The notes below the pieces were generated by a model. It was given only the letters and a program-made list of their open reading frames with translations, was not told the origin of the DNA and did no database searches. DNA of 50,757 nucleotides from JBKQHQ01 sp052148715 (GTDB lineage Bacteria; Pseudomonadota; Alphaproteobacteria; Rhizobiales; Xanthobacteraceae): positions 1 through 50,757 of the forward strand of contig JBKQHQ010000079.1 of the NCBI GenBank assembly GCA_052148715.1, read 5' to 3'. Shown here in pieces: positions 1-8,367 of the stretch. The position numbers were made by a program, and so were the translations under genes. Position 1 is the first letter of the stretch, and every line of letters begins with the position of its first letter.

Positions 1-43
1 CCCCGGCCAACCCACCGTGCTCGCGGCCTTGCCCCCTCCCCGA

Positions 44-67
44 CCCTCCCCCGCTCGCGGGGGAGGG
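44..67. other. GC-rich perfect hairpin before the liv operon
   Basis: A perfect 10-bp stem (positions 44-53 pairing with 58-67) encloses a CTCG loop. No T-run follows on either strand, so it is not a textbook intrinsic terminator. It may be the end of an upstream transcript or an intergenic GC-rich repeat. Its right arm supplies a GGGAGG stretch that could also serve as ribosome binding site for a GTG start at 79. Confidence 0.4.
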
Positions 68-78
68 AGCCGACCGCC

Positions 79-1002
79 GTGCCCACCTTGCGGTTCTGCG
101 GCCCAGTCAAGACCTTCTCCGTGCTGAGCATCGAGACCATCGTCCAAAGCCTTGCCAGCGGATTGCTGACGGGTCTCCTCTACGGGCTCATCGCGGTCGG
201 CTTGGCCCTGATCTTTGGCCTCATGGACGTCGTGAATTTCGCCCACGGCGAGTTCCTGATGGCGGCGATGTACGCGACCTTAGGCCTCGCCGTGTATCTC
301 GCCCTCGATCCGCTGCTGTCGGCGCCGCTCGTTGCCGCGGCCCTGTTCGCGTTCGGCGCGCTCGTCTATCTCGGGATCGTGCGCTTCGCCGTGCGGGCAC
401 GGACCAATGCCGGCATGGTGCAGATCTTTGCGACCTTCGGCCTCGCCATCCTGATGCGCGGGCTCGCTCAATACTTCTTCACGCCCGATTACCGCAGCAT
501 CCAAAGCTCTTGGCTCGGCGGCCGGACCCTGTCGGTTGCCGGCATCTACCTGCCGGCGCCGCAACTCGTCGGCGCGGTCGTTTCGATGGCGGCGTTCGGC
601 CTCCTTTACGTCGTGATCCACCGCACCGATTTCGGCCGGGCGCTCGAGGCGACGCGCGAGGACGCCGACGCGGTCGCGCTCGTCGGCATCGACAAGAACC
701 GGGTCTTCGCGCTCGGCTGGGGCCTGGGCTCGGCCTTGGTCGGGCTTGCCGGCGCCGTCATGGCGACCTTCTTCTACATCTATCCGGATGTCGGCGCCTC
801 ATTCGCGCTCATAGCCTATGTGGTCGTGGCGCTCGGCGGTTTCGGCAGCGTGTTCGGGGCGTTCGCGGGCGGGATCATCGTCGGGCTCGTCGAAGCAATC
901 ACGGCGATGATCGTGCCGCCGTCGCTCAAGTCCGTCGGCATCTATGCGGTCTACTTGGCAGTCGTCTTCTTGCGTCCGCGCGGATTGTTCGGATCGATCT
1001 GA
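79..1002 (+). CDS. livH: Branched-chain amino-acid ABC transporter permease (LivH type)
   Basis: Inner-membrane permease of a high-affinity importer for branched-chain amino acids or related amides and acids. The protein is almost entirely hydrophobic, with about eight membrane segments. It carries the LivH hallmark near the N-terminus (LLYGLIAVGLALIFGLMDVV, then NFAHGEF) and the glycine-rich GGFGSVFGAFAGGIIVGLVE segment in the second half. Its TGA overlaps the ATG of the LivM gene by one base, so the two are translationally coupled. The GTG at 79 follows a GGGAGG stretch; an in-frame GTG at 121 fits the usual family N-terminus better, so the start is uncertain. Substrate cannot be told from sequence, and no periplasmic binding protein is in the window. 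Confidence 0.93.
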   Translation: MPTLRFCGPVKTFSVLSIETIVQSLASGLLTGLLYGLIAVGLALIFGLMDVVNFAHGEFLMAAMYATLGLAVYLALDPLLSAPLVAAALFAFGALVYLGIVRFAVRARTNAGMVQIFATFGLAILMRGLAQYFFTPDYRSIQSSWLGGRTLSVAGIYLPAPQLVGAVVSMAAFGLLYVVIHRTDFGRALEATREDADAVALVGIDKNRVFALGWGLGSALVGLAGAVMATFFYIYPDVGASFALIAYVVVALGGFGSVFGAFAGGIIVGLVEAITAMIVPPSLKSVGIYAVYLAVVFLRPRGLFGSI

Positions 1003-1985
1003 TGGACCAGGCCTCGTTTGCCCAAGGCCGGCGCCGCGAGCTCATGCTTGCCGGAATATTGGTCATCATCGCCGCCGCGCTTCCGCTCTTCGTCAAGGAC
1101 GTCTACGTCCAGAACATCCTGGTCTTGACCTTGATGTATGCCGCGCTGGCGCAGAGCTGGAACATCCTCGGCGGCTACTGCGGTCAGATCTCGCTCGGGC
1201 ACGCGCTTTATTTCGGGCTCGGTGCCTATACGAGCACCCTCCTCTACACCAAGTTCGGCGTCCTGCCCTGGTTCGGCATGCTCGGCGGCGGCATCCTCTC
1301 GGCCGTGATCGCGCTCGCGCTCGGCTATCCCTGCTTCCGGCTGCGCGGGCACTATTTCGTCATCGCCACCATCGTCATCGCCGAGACCGCCTACCTCTTG
1401 TTCCTGAACTGGGACTGGGCCGGAGCCGCGCTCGGCATCGACATGCCGGTGCGCCACGACAGCTGGGCGGCCTTTCAGTTCACGCGCAGCAAGCTCCCCT
1501 ATTACTACTTCGCGCTCGTCCTTGCCGGCATCACCTGGCTCGTGACCTTTGCGTTCGAGAACTCGAAATGGGGCTATTGGTGGCGCGCCGTGAAGGACAA
1601 TCCCGAGGCCGCGGAAAGCCTCGGCGTGGTGGTCTTTCATTCCAAGATGGCGGCCGCCGCCGTGTCGGCCTTTTTCACCGCCATCGGCGGCAGCTTCTAT
1701 GCGCAGTTCGTGTCCTATATCGACCCGGGCAGCGTGATGGGCTTCCATCTCTCGCTGCTGATGGCCTTGCCGGCCGTGCTCGGCGGGATCGGCACGCTGT
1801 GGGGACCCGCACTCGGCGCGGCGATCCTCATCCCGGTGACCGAGCTGACGCGCTCCTATGTCGGCGGATCCGGCCGGGGCACCGATCTGATCGTCTACGG
1901 CGCGCTGGTCATGCTCGTCGCGCTGGCGCGGCCGGAGGGGCTCGTCGGGTTGTTCGCGTGGCGTCGAGCGGGAGCGACCGCATGA
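1002..1985 (+). CDS. livM: Branched-chain amino-acid ABC transporter permease (LivM type)
   Basis: Second membrane subunit of the same importer, 327 residues, about nine hydrophobic segments. Family marks are the early SWNILGGYCGQISLGHALYF stretch, the FRLRGHYFVIATIVIAE segment, and GGIGTLWGPALGAAILIPVTE near the C-terminus, all typical of LivM. The start ATG at 1002 lies inside the TGATG overlap with livH. The stop overlaps the LivG start as ATGA at 1982-1985. The tight overlaps point to one transcript for all four liv genes. Confidence 0.93.
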   Translation: MDQASFAQGRRRELMLAGILVIIAAALPLFVKDVYVQNILVLTLMYAALAQSWNILGGYCGQISLGHALYFGLGAYTSTLLYTKFGVLPWFGMLGGGILSAVIALALGYPCFRLRGHYFVIATIVIAETAYLLFLNWDWAGAALGIDMPVRHDSWAAFQFTRSKLPYYYFALVLAGITWLVTFAFENSKWGYWWRAVKDNPEAAESLGVVVFHSKMAAAAVSAFFTAIGGSFYAQFVSYIDPGSVMGFHLSLLMALPAVLGGIGTLWGPALGAAILIPVTELTRSYVGGSGRGTDLIVYGALVMLVALARPEGLVGLFAWRRAGATA

Positions 1986-2722
1986 GCTCGGTTCCCCTGC
2001 TCGAGATCCGTAACGTTTGGCAGCGCTTCGGCGGCGTGGTGGCCAACAGCGACGTTTCGATCGCGGTCGCGCCGGGTGAGCTCGTCGGGCTGATCGGACC
2101 GAACGGCGCCGGCAAGTCGACGCTGTTCAATCTCATCGCCGGGGTCACGCCGCCGACACAAGGGTCGATCCGCTTCGCCGGGGAGGACGTGACCGCGCTG
2201 CCGGCGCCCGAGCGCTGCAAACGCGGCATTGGGCGCACCTTTCAGGTCGTGAAGAGCTTCGAATCGATGTCGGTGATCGACAACGTGATCGTCGGCAGTC
2301 TCGTGCGCACGTCCCGAATCGCCGATGCACGCCGGCATACCCTCGAGGTGCTGGAATTCACCGGGCTCCTCGCGCGGGCGCAGACGCCGGCGAGCGAGCT
2401 GATCCCGGCGGAGAAGCGGCGGCTCGAGGTCGCTCGCGCGCTCGCCACCTCGCCGAAGCTCTTGTTGCTCGACGAAGTCCTCACCGGACTGACCCCGACC
2501 GAAGCGCAAAAGGGCGTCGATCTGGTGCGTCGCATCCGCGACCGCGGCATCACCATTCTGATGGTCGAGCACGTGATGGAGATCGTCATGCCGCTCGTCG
2601 ACCGGGCCATCGTGCTCGATCTCGGCCGCGTTCTCGCGCAAGGCAAGCCCGCCGACATCGTACGCGACCCGCGCGTCATCAGCGCCTATCTCGGGGAGCG
2701 GCAGCATGCTGGCAGCGCGTGA
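1982..2722 (+). CDS. livG: Branched-chain amino-acid ABC transporter ATPase (LivG type)
   Basis: Cytoplasmic nucleotide-binding subunit, 246 residues. Walker A is GPNGAGKST at about residues 39-47, the Q-loop is in GRTFQVVK, and Walker B is LLLLDEV near residue 162 with the catalytic Glu present. The C-terminal IVRDPRVISAYLGE is the LivG signature. The ABC signature is unusual: where LSGGQ is expected it reads ELIPAEKRRLEVARALA. This variant occurs in a LivG subgroup and need not mean loss of function. The ATG is inside the ATGA overlap with livM; the end overlaps livF by 17 bases. Confidence 0.92.
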   Translation: MSSVPLLEIRNVWQRFGGVVANSDVSIAVAPGELVGLIGPNGAGKSTLFNLIAGVTPPTQGSIRFAGEDVTALPAPERCKRGIGRTFQVVKSFESMSVIDNVIVGSLVRTSRIADARRHTLEVLEFTGLLARAQTPASELIPAEKRRLEVARALATSPKLLLLDEVLTGLTPTEAQKGVDLVRRIRDRGITILMVEHVMEIVMPLVDRAIVLDLGRVLAQGKPADIVRDPRVISAYLGERQHAGSA

Positions 2723-3410
2723 TCTCACCACTGCCTATCACGGCCTCGTCGCCATCTCCGGCGTGACCATCGAGGTGGGCAAGGGCGAGATCGTCTGTGT
2801 CGCGGGCGCCAACGGCGCCGGCAAGTCGACGCTGCTGAAATCGATCGCCGGCATGGAGCGGCCCCGAGCCGGACAGGTCGTGTTCGACGGCGCGCGGATC
2901 GATGGGCTTGCTCCGCACCGCATCACGGCCCGCGGCATCGCCTTCGTCCCGGAGAACCGGCGGCTGTTTCGCCGCCTCTCGGTGCGCGATAACCTGCGCC
3001 TCGGCAGCTACCTCTATCGCCGGCAGGCCGATCGCGAAGAGCCGCTGGCGCGCGTCATGGCGCTGTTTCCGCGCCTCGCGGAACGATTGGACCAGCGCGC
3101 CGAGACGCTGTCGGGCGGCGAGCAGCAAATGCTCGCCATCGCCCGCGCATTGATGACGCGGCCGCGCCTGTTGATGCTCGACGAGCCCTCGCAGGGCATC
3201 ATGCCAAAGCTCGTCGACGAGATCTTTGCCGCCGTCGCCGTCATCCGCCGCGCCGGCACGACCGTCCTGATCGTCGAGCAGCGCTTGACCGAGTGCCTCG
3301 AGATCACCGATCGCGCCTATGTGCTGCAGACCGGCCGCGTGCTGATGAGCGGCACCGCCGCGCAGATAAAGGAGAATGTCGACGTCCGTCGGGCCTATCT
3401 CGGCCTGTGA
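2706..3410 (+). CDS. livF: Branched-chain amino-acid ABC transporter ATPase (LivF type)
   Basis: Second ATPase of the importer, 234 residues, the normal LivF length. Walker A GANGAGKST is at about residues 34-42, signature LSGGEQQM near 135-142, Walker B LLMLDEPSQG near 155-164, followed by a switch histidine replaced by Gln (IVEQR), as is usual in LivF. It ends with a typical LivF tail (RRAYLGL). The start codon lies within livG, so translation is probably coupled. It is the last gene of the operon; a short hairpin follows. Confidence 0.93.
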   Translation: MLAARDLTTAYHGLVAISGVTIEVGKGEIVCVAGANGAGKSTLLKSIAGMERPRAGQVVFDGARIDGLAPHRITARGIAFVPENRRLFRRLSVRDNLRLGSYLYRRQADREEPLARVMALFPRLAERLDQRAETLSGGEQQMLAIARALMTRPRLLMLDEPSQGIMPKLVDEIFAAVAVIRRAGTTVLIVEQRLTECLEITDRAYVLQTGRVLMSGTAAQIKENVDVRRAYLGL

Positions 3411-3424
3411 CCGAATTAAAGTTT

Positions 3425-3441
3425 CGAGCGAGCATCGCTCG
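3425..3441. terminator. Possible hairpin terminator after livF
   Basis: CGAGCGA (3425-3431) and TCGCTCG (3435-3441) form a perfect 7-bp stem around GCA, between the convergent livF and the minus-strand gene ending at 3467. There is no T-run on either side, so it is at best a weak bidirectional terminator. Confidence 0.35.
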
Positions 3442-3466
3442 GGGATTCAGCGTTGAGCCGGGCCTG

Positions 3467-4474
3467 TCAGTGCGCGAGCACGACCTCGACCTCGCCGTCG
3501 ACGCCGGCGGTCACCTTGAAATCCCAATCCTGCGCGCGGCCCTCGTTGCGGGCAATCACTTTGTATTCCCCCTCGTTCAGCACCACGCGCGGAAAGGCGC
3601 CGATCGATTCCTTGACCACATCGCCGCTCGGCGTCAGCACCGTCCACGCCGTGTTGGCGAGCGCTTCGCCACCTTTCTCGCTGACCAGCTTCAGGGTGAT
3701 GACGGCCGCGCGATGGGTGATCGTCACATCGGTGAGCTTGCCGACCTGCACCCTGATGTCCGATCGAACGATGGCGTTGGTGTCGCCGTAATTCGACACG
3801 ATGTGATAGGTGCCTTCCGGGAGCAGCACCATCTCGCCGGTCATGATGCCCTGGGCGAGCGGCTTTTTCTCTCCGGGCTCGAACTGGCTGCCCGGATAGA
3901 CCTCGAACGAAATCTGTCCAGGCGGAATACGCACGTCGCCGACCTGCCCTTTCATGACCAGGCCGCCTGCCGGGACGTCGAGCACCTCGCGGACCGGCTC
4001 GGAGCGCAGCACGACCGGCTTGACCGCGCTCGCGAGGCCGAAGGCGCAGTGAACGACGTAGCCGCCGGGCGGCAGCGCGAAGGAAGGCGACGGTGACTTG
4101 TCTTCCTTCACCAGGCGAAACACGCCGGCTGCATCCGGCTTGTCCGTAAAGATTCGCCAATCAACCGCGCCGGTGATCGGCATATCCCGGCCGAAGCGGG
4201 CCGCAAGCGTAAGCGTAACCTGACCGGAGAGGCCCGATCCGGCCGGACCCGCCGGCGGAACCGCCTGGATTACGCCTGGGGCAGCGACCCCGGGCGACAC
4301 GATGCTTGCCCCCGGCGCCGCGGTTCCGGCCACCGGGGGGCCCAGGGAGGGCCCGGACGAGAATAGCGATCGCGCCCCGCCTGATTGCGCCGACAGCTCG
4401 TGCGGGACGAGGACGGCGAAGAGAATGAGGGCGCCAACCAGACGGCGCGCACCGAGGGGCCTGCTCGCGTTCAT
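3467..4474 (-). CDS. Exported hypothetical protein with beta-sandwich repeats
   Basis: 335 residues. The N-terminus (MNASRPLGARRLVGALILFAV, ending around LSAQS) looks like a cleavable signal peptide. A low-complexity Gly/Pro/Ala linker follows to about residue 80. The rest reads as repeated beta-strand units of the kind seen in carboxypeptidase-regulatory or other Ig-like modules (for example LPPGGYVVHCAFG, LLPEGTYHIVSNYGDTNA, LNEGEYKVIARNEG). These three similar turns suggest at least three related domains. It is likely periplasmic or outer-membrane associated. Similar proteins occur as uncharacterised genes in Bradyrhizobium relatives; I know of no assigned function. Confidence 0.75.
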   Translation of the reverse strand: MNASRPLGARRLVGALILFAVLVPHELSAQSGGARSLFSSGPSLGPPVAGTAAPGASIVSPGVAAPGVIQAVPPAGPAGSGLSGQVTLTLAARFGRDMPITGAVDWRIFTDKPDAAGVFRLVKEDKSPSPSFALPPGGYVVHCAFGLASAVKPVVLRSEPVREVLDVPAGGLVMKGQVGDVRIPPGQISFEVYPGSQFEPGEKKPLAQGIMTGEMVLLPEGTYHIVSNYGDTNAIVRSDIRVQVGKLTDVTITHRAAVITLKLVSEKGGEALANTAWTVLTPSGDVVKESIGAFPRVVLNEGEYKVIARNEGRAQDWDFKVTAGVDGEVEVVLAH

Positions 4475-4581
4475 GGTGCTCAGTCCTCGATCGGAATCGC
4501 GGCGATTTCAAGCCTTTGTCGCCGGTTTGTCACAAGAGGGCAGCCTGTGCTACCCGGCGACAAGTCTTTCGGAGCTTCACC

Positions 4582-5151
4582 ATGCCCGACGCCCTCGAGC
4601 TCTTGCGCACGCGCCGCTCGGTCAAGCCGGTGGAGTTAACCGGCCCGGCCCCCTCGGCGGCCGATATCGATACGTTTCTGACCATCGCATCGCGCGTGCC
4701 GGACCACGGCAAGCTGGCGCCCTGGCGGTTCCTGGTATTCGAGGGCGACGCCCGCCTGCGCGCCGGCGACAGGATAGCTGCGGCGTACAAGGGCAAATAT
4801 CCCGATGCAACGGCCGACCAGCTCCAATTCGAGCACACCCGTCTGGCCCGGGCGCCGCTGGTGATCGCCGTCGTGAGCCGCGCCGCCCCGCACGTGAAGA
4901 TTCCGGAATGGGAGCAGGTGCTCTCGGCGGGAGCCGCCGCCATGAACCTCGTGCTTGCGGTCCACGCGATGGGCTATGCGGCGGATTGGATGACCGAGTG
5001 GTACGCCTACGACCGGGACGTCCTCGAGGCTTTTGGGCTCGCGTCGAACGAACGGATCGCCGGCTTCGTTCACATCGGCAGGCCGCCGCGACCACCGGAA
5101 GATCGCCCGCGCCCGCCGCTCGCCCAGATCGCCATGCGCTACGCCGGCTGA
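4582..5151 (+). CDS. Nitroreductase family protein (YdjA-like)
   Basis: 189-residue flavoprotein of the FMN-dependent nitroreductase superfamily, which reduces nitro groups, quinones or similar acceptors with NAD(P)H. The N-terminal LLRTRRSVKP motif supplies the FMN-phosphate arginines. Also present are VPDHGKLAPWRFLVF and the GAAAMNLVLAVHAMGYAADWMT helix, both characteristic of the short YdjA subgroup, and a C-terminal GFVHIGRPPRPPEDRPRP tail. The ATG at 4582 has GGAG seven bases upstream and gives the usual family start; the frame is open further upstream to 4516. The natural substrate is unknown. Confidence 0.9.
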   Translation: MPDALELLRTRRSVKPVELTGPAPSAADIDTFLTIASRVPDHGKLAPWRFLVFEGDARLRAGDRIAAAYKGKYPDATADQLQFEHTRLARAPLVIAVVSRAAPHVKIPEWEQVLSAGAAAMNLVLAVHAMGYAADWMTEWYAYDRDVLEAFGLASNERIAGFVHIGRPPRPPEDRPRPPLAQIAMRYAG

Positions 5152-5268
5152 CACGGCATTCTCGACCGGCCCGACATATGCAAGAATGCGAGGGCGGTGT
5201 GCCGGAAGCCGCGCCTCGGCGTCATGTAGAATCCTTGTTTGCGTGCCAGTTCACTCCGATCGTCAGGG

Positions 5269-5277
5269 AAGGAGGGG
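5269..5277 (+). promoter_or_regulatory. Strong Shine-Dalgarno site that fixes a TTG start
   Basis: AAGGAGGGG lies seven bases before a TTG at 5285 in the patatin frame. No ATG or GTG in that frame is as well placed before the conserved GLALGGGAARG segment, so this site supports TTG as the start. Confidence 0.7.
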
Positions 5278-5284
5278 AAAAGGC

Positions 5285-6310
5285 TTGGTTTTTGACAGTC
5301 TATTACGCCGCCCCGGTAACGATCCCGTCGTCGAAGGCGGCGAACCAGCGTCAGAGCCACAGCAGCGGCCGGTGATCGGGCTGGCGCTCGGTGGTGGCGC
5401 GGCCCGCGGGTTCGCACATATCGGCGTCCTGCGCACGCTGCTTGCGCACGGAATAGCCCCCGAGGTGGTCGTCGGCACGTCGATCGGCGCCGTGGTGGGC
5501 GGCTGCTATGCGGCCGGGTACCTCGACCAGTTCGAAAAGTGGACGCGAACGCTGACGCCCCGCGGCATCCTCAGTTATCTCGATATCAGCCTGTCCGGCG
5601 CCGGCTTCATCAACGGTGCGCGCCTTGCGGAGCAGTTGGAAATCGCCTTCGGGAAAACGCTCGTTGATGAGCTGCCGCTGAAGTTCCTCGCCATCGCCAC
5701 CGAAATCGGCACGGGCCATGAGATCTGGCTCACGCGCGGGCGGTTGGTCGAGGCTTTGCGTGCCTCCTACGCGCTGCCGGGGATCTTTGCTCCGGTCCTC
5801 ATTGGTGGCCGCTGGCTGGTCGATGGCGCACTGGTCAATCCGGTGCCGGTCTCGGCGGCCCGCGCGCTCGGTGCGCGGCTCGTCATCGCGGTCAATCTCA
5901 ACGCCGATATCTTCGGCCGCGGCACCACGATCGCCAATCATGGGTCCGACGAAAGCGATGATCTGTTGCGCGACGCCAAGGCGCAACGGAGCGATGCCCG
6001 CGGCATGTTCGGCGTCGAGCGGTTCGTGAAGCGGCAATTGGTCGGGGGGGCCGGACGGCCCGGCATCCCGACGGTGATGGTCGAAGCCTTCAACGTCATG
6101 CAGGACCGCATCACGCGGTCACGCCTCGCCGGCGATCCGCCCGACGTGCTGATCAGTCCCCGACTCGGCTCGATCGGCTGGTTTGATTTTCACCGCGCGA
6201 GCGATGCCATTGCCATCGGCGCGCTCGCAGCCGAACGCGCCTTGGAGCCCCTGTCCGACGCCATCGCCGCCTTGAGCGCGCCAACGCCGCCCAAGGCCGC
6301 GGTGAAGTAA
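5285..6310 (+). CDS. Patatin-like phospholipase family protein
   Basis: 341-residue serine acyl hydrolase with a Ser-Asp dyad. From the TTG start, the oxyanion-hole GGGAARG is at residues 36-42, the nucleophile elbow GTSIG at 64-68 (Ser66), and the catalytic Asp is in VDGALVNPVP at about residue 180. It is the RssA/YchK-like bacterial patatin class. No signal peptide is evident. The strong AAGGAGGGG site decides the rare TTG start. The gene ends two bases before the convergent CBS gene. Substrate is unknown; membrane phospholipids are the family default. Confidence 0.92.
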   Translation: MVFDSLLRRPGNDPVVEGGEPASEPQQRPVIGLALGGGAARGFAHIGVLRTLLAHGIAPEVVVGTSIGAVVGGCYAAGYLDQFEKWTRTLTPRGILSYLDISLSGAGFINGARLAEQLEIAFGKTLVDELPLKFLAIATEIGTGHEIWLTRGRLVEALRASYALPGIFAPVLIGGRWLVDGALVNPVPVSAARALGARLVIAVNLNADIFGRGTTIANHGSDESDDLLRDAKAQRSDARGMFGVERFVKRQLVGGAGRPGIPTVMVEAFNVMQDRITRSRLAGDPPDVLISPRLGSIGWFDFHRASDAIAIGALAAERALEPLSDAIAALSAPTPPKAAVK

Positions 6311-6312
6311 GA

Positions 6313-6744
6313 TTACGCCGTGAGAATGTAGTCGCGCAGCGCCGCGGACTCGTGCTCGATCTCGTGCAGTCGATGCTTGACCACGTCCCCGATCGACACG
6401 ATGCCGACGAGTTGATCATCCTCGACAACCGGCACGTGACGGAACTTGCCCGCCGTCATGCGTTCCATGATGGCGGCGATGGTCTCCGTGCTCGTGCAAG
6501 TGACGACCTTGCGCGTCATCACTTGGCCGACCGGCTCATCGAGCGCCCGCTCCCCGCGCTCGGCCAGTGCACGCACGATATCGCGCTCTGACACGATGCC
6601 GACGACGCGCCGATCGGCGCCGAAGATGACCAGCGCACCGATGCGGCGATCGGCCAAGATCTTGACCGCTGCCGCGAGCGTGGCGGTGGGCTCGACCGTG
6701 ACGACGTTATTGCCCTTCGATCCAAGAATTGCCTTGACGGTCAT
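6313..6744 (-). CDS. CBS-pair domain protein
   Basis: 143 residues consisting of two CBS domains (about residues 8-62 and 75-132). CBS pairs bind adenine nucleotides and act as energy or redox sensors. Clear CBS segments are ADRRIGALVIFGADRRVVGI, VSERDIVRAL, and the second copy KFRHVPVVEDDQLVGIVSIG followed by DVVKHRL. The ATG at 6744 follows GGGAGGAAG at an ideal distance; the frame is open upstream but has no better site. It is a stand-alone CBS protein common in alphaproteobacteria. The target it regulates cannot be told. Confidence 0.92.
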   Translation of the reverse strand: MTVKAILGSKGNNVVTVEPTATLAAAVKILADRRIGALVIFGADRRVVGIVSERDIVRALAERGERALDEPVGQVMTRKVVTCTSTETIAAIMERMTAGKFRHVPVVEDDQLVGIVSIGDVVKHRLHEIEHESAALRDYILTA

Positions 6745-6975
6745 GACAGCTTCCTCCCATGCCGAGGTCGCCATCCGGCTTCCACGGCCGATTTTTGTTA
6801 AGCCGGCGCAAGCGCCGAAGTTCCCGGACGTCCGGCCCAAGAGAACCCGGATTCCGGAATGTCAGGCCCGCGATCGCAGATGGGTCAACCGTGGGTCGGA
6901 TGCACCCTGTTGGGGTGTGTCGGATATATGATCGGACGCAAATGTTGCCCTTGCAAGGGCCAGGAGACCGGATCG

Positions 6976-7758
6976 TTAATGCAAAGTTGGCCCGGTATCC
7001 GGCTGCCCCCCATCGCGGGCATCGCGCCGCACCGGGTCAAAAACCGCGAAAAGCAGAAGGCCCGCGAGAAATCCCCCGATATGGGCTTGCCAAGCGACGT
7101 TTTGCTCGCCGGCAATCGAGATCGAGCCCAATCCGATGAGGATATTGAGCCCAAACCACACGCCGACGAAAACAACAACGCGCAGATCGCGAAACGCGGC
7201 GCCAAGCGGCAGCGCCGGAGCCCGATAGGCTTGATCGTCTTCGGTCCGAAAGAGGCCGAGCGGGGCGCCTGGCTGGAAGACGAAGCGCATCGAGGCCGCC
7301 ATCATCCCCGAAATCGCTCCTGACGCGCCCACCATGGGGATATCCTCGCCGGCGTGGGTGGCCAGATGCAGTGCCGCCGCGCAAGCCGCGGTCACCGCGA
7401 AAAAGGCAAGATATCGCGGCGGGCCGAACCGCCGCGCGACCGCTGTGCCGAAGGGCAGCAGCCAAATCGTATTCGCGCCCAGGTGAACGAAATCCCCGTG
7501 GATCAGCGAGTAGGTGACGAACGTCCAGATGTCTGCGTAAAGGCCACCGGGATAGCCCGGCACAAGACTGGGCTCGTAGCGTGCCGGGATGAACCCGAAC
7601 AGCACGAGAAATTCCTGGTCCTGCGGCGACGACAGGCCGAGGACGAAAACACGCACCAAGTGGACGGCCAAGAGCACCGCCAATGTCGCGACAATGACGC
7701 CTGGGACATTGAAGAACGGCTCTCGCGCTGGTCCCGCTGGTCGATCCGTTCCGTGCAT
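6976..7758 (-). CDS. Rhomboid-family intramembrane serine protease
   Basis: 260-residue polytopic membrane protease with about six membrane segments. The catalytic serine is in GASGAISG at residues 144-151 (Ser146); the partner histidine is His226 in WQAHIGGFLAG. The HLGANTIWL segment (residues 92-100) gives the conserved His and Asn that form the oxyanion environment. The ATG at 7758 begins a normal short cytosolic N-terminus; a TTG at 7791 in frame is less likely. It probably cleaves single-pass membrane proteins; no substrate is visible nearby. Confidence 0.9.
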   Translation of the reverse strand: MHGTDRPAGPAREPFFNVPGVIVATLAVLLAVHLVRVFVLGLSSPQDQEFLVLFGFIPARYEPSLVPGYPGGLYADIWTFVTYSLIHGDFVHLGANTIWLLPFGTAVARRFGPPRYLAFFAVTAACAAALHLATHAGEDIPMVGASGAISGMMAASMRFVFQPGAPLGLFRTEDDQAYRAPALPLGAAFRDLRVVVFVGVWFGLNILIGLGSISIAGEQNVAWQAHIGGFLAGLLLFAVFDPVRRDARDGGQPDTGPTLH

Positions 7759-8367
7759 TGCAGCCAAATTGGGTGCCGGTTTGCCGCGCAAGTCGGATGT
7801 TTCCGATTTGCGCCGTGGGCCAATCCCGAAGTCGGCTGCACCCGACGGGCGAAATGCGACCAGAGATGGGATCTAGAAACACGCTTCAATTCGGTTCGAA
7901 TGAACCGCGCCGCTCGATGTTGGGCGGAGATAGGCTGCGCGACCGCTTTCGGCAACCGCCTTCGCGCATCACCTTTTTGCCAAGCTCACGCGGGCGACCG
8001 GCCGAGCACCTTTGCGATCAACGACCGCGAGCAAAAAAAGGGGAGAGCTTGCGCCCTCCCCCTTCAGCCGCCCCCCGTTTTTCCGCGGCACGCCTGCTAT
8101 CGGCGTGCGGTCACATCGCGTGCACCCTCGGCCTGATTTCTTGCGTCGAGAGCCGCCGGGCTCGAGCGCCACGCTAGCAAGCCCACGGCGATCTACAACA
8201 TCAACCATTCAGTAACCCTAACAAAGGGTTAGACCGGAAATCCGGGCTCCGAACCGGACCGCGGCATACGCCGTGCTGATCCCTCCCCAAGCGTCACCGC
8301 TGCGCCAAAGACTGTCCCAGTCGGGGACAGCCAGCGGGGATCGCGGCGACAGAGGGGCTACGGCGTC
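7759..8367. other. 609-bp intergenic region with a minus-strand terminator
   Basis: Divergent rhomboid and PAS genes leave a large gap. It holds the minus-strand terminator at 8033-8061 and a small inverted repeat, TAACCCT/AGGGTTA, at about 8212-8230. A minus-strand open frame at 7969-8208 spans the terminator and has poor composition for a gene, so I do not call it. No tRNA or known RNA was recognised. Confidence 0.5.
8033..8061 (-). terminator. Strong intrinsic terminator, minus strand
   Basis: On the minus strand a 9-bp stem (8053-8061 with 8040-8048, one G-T pair) closes a GCAA tetraloop and is followed by seven T residues (8033-8039). This is a textbook Rho-independent terminator. No convincing minus-strand gene lies just upstream of it, since the next gene to the right is on the plus strand, so it may end a small RNA. 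Confidence 0.75.

Noticed and set aside
7969..8208. 79-residue minus-strand frame in the rhomboid/PAS gap
   Set aside because: It runs across the strong terminator at 8033-8061 and has unusual composition, so it is unlikely to be translated as written.
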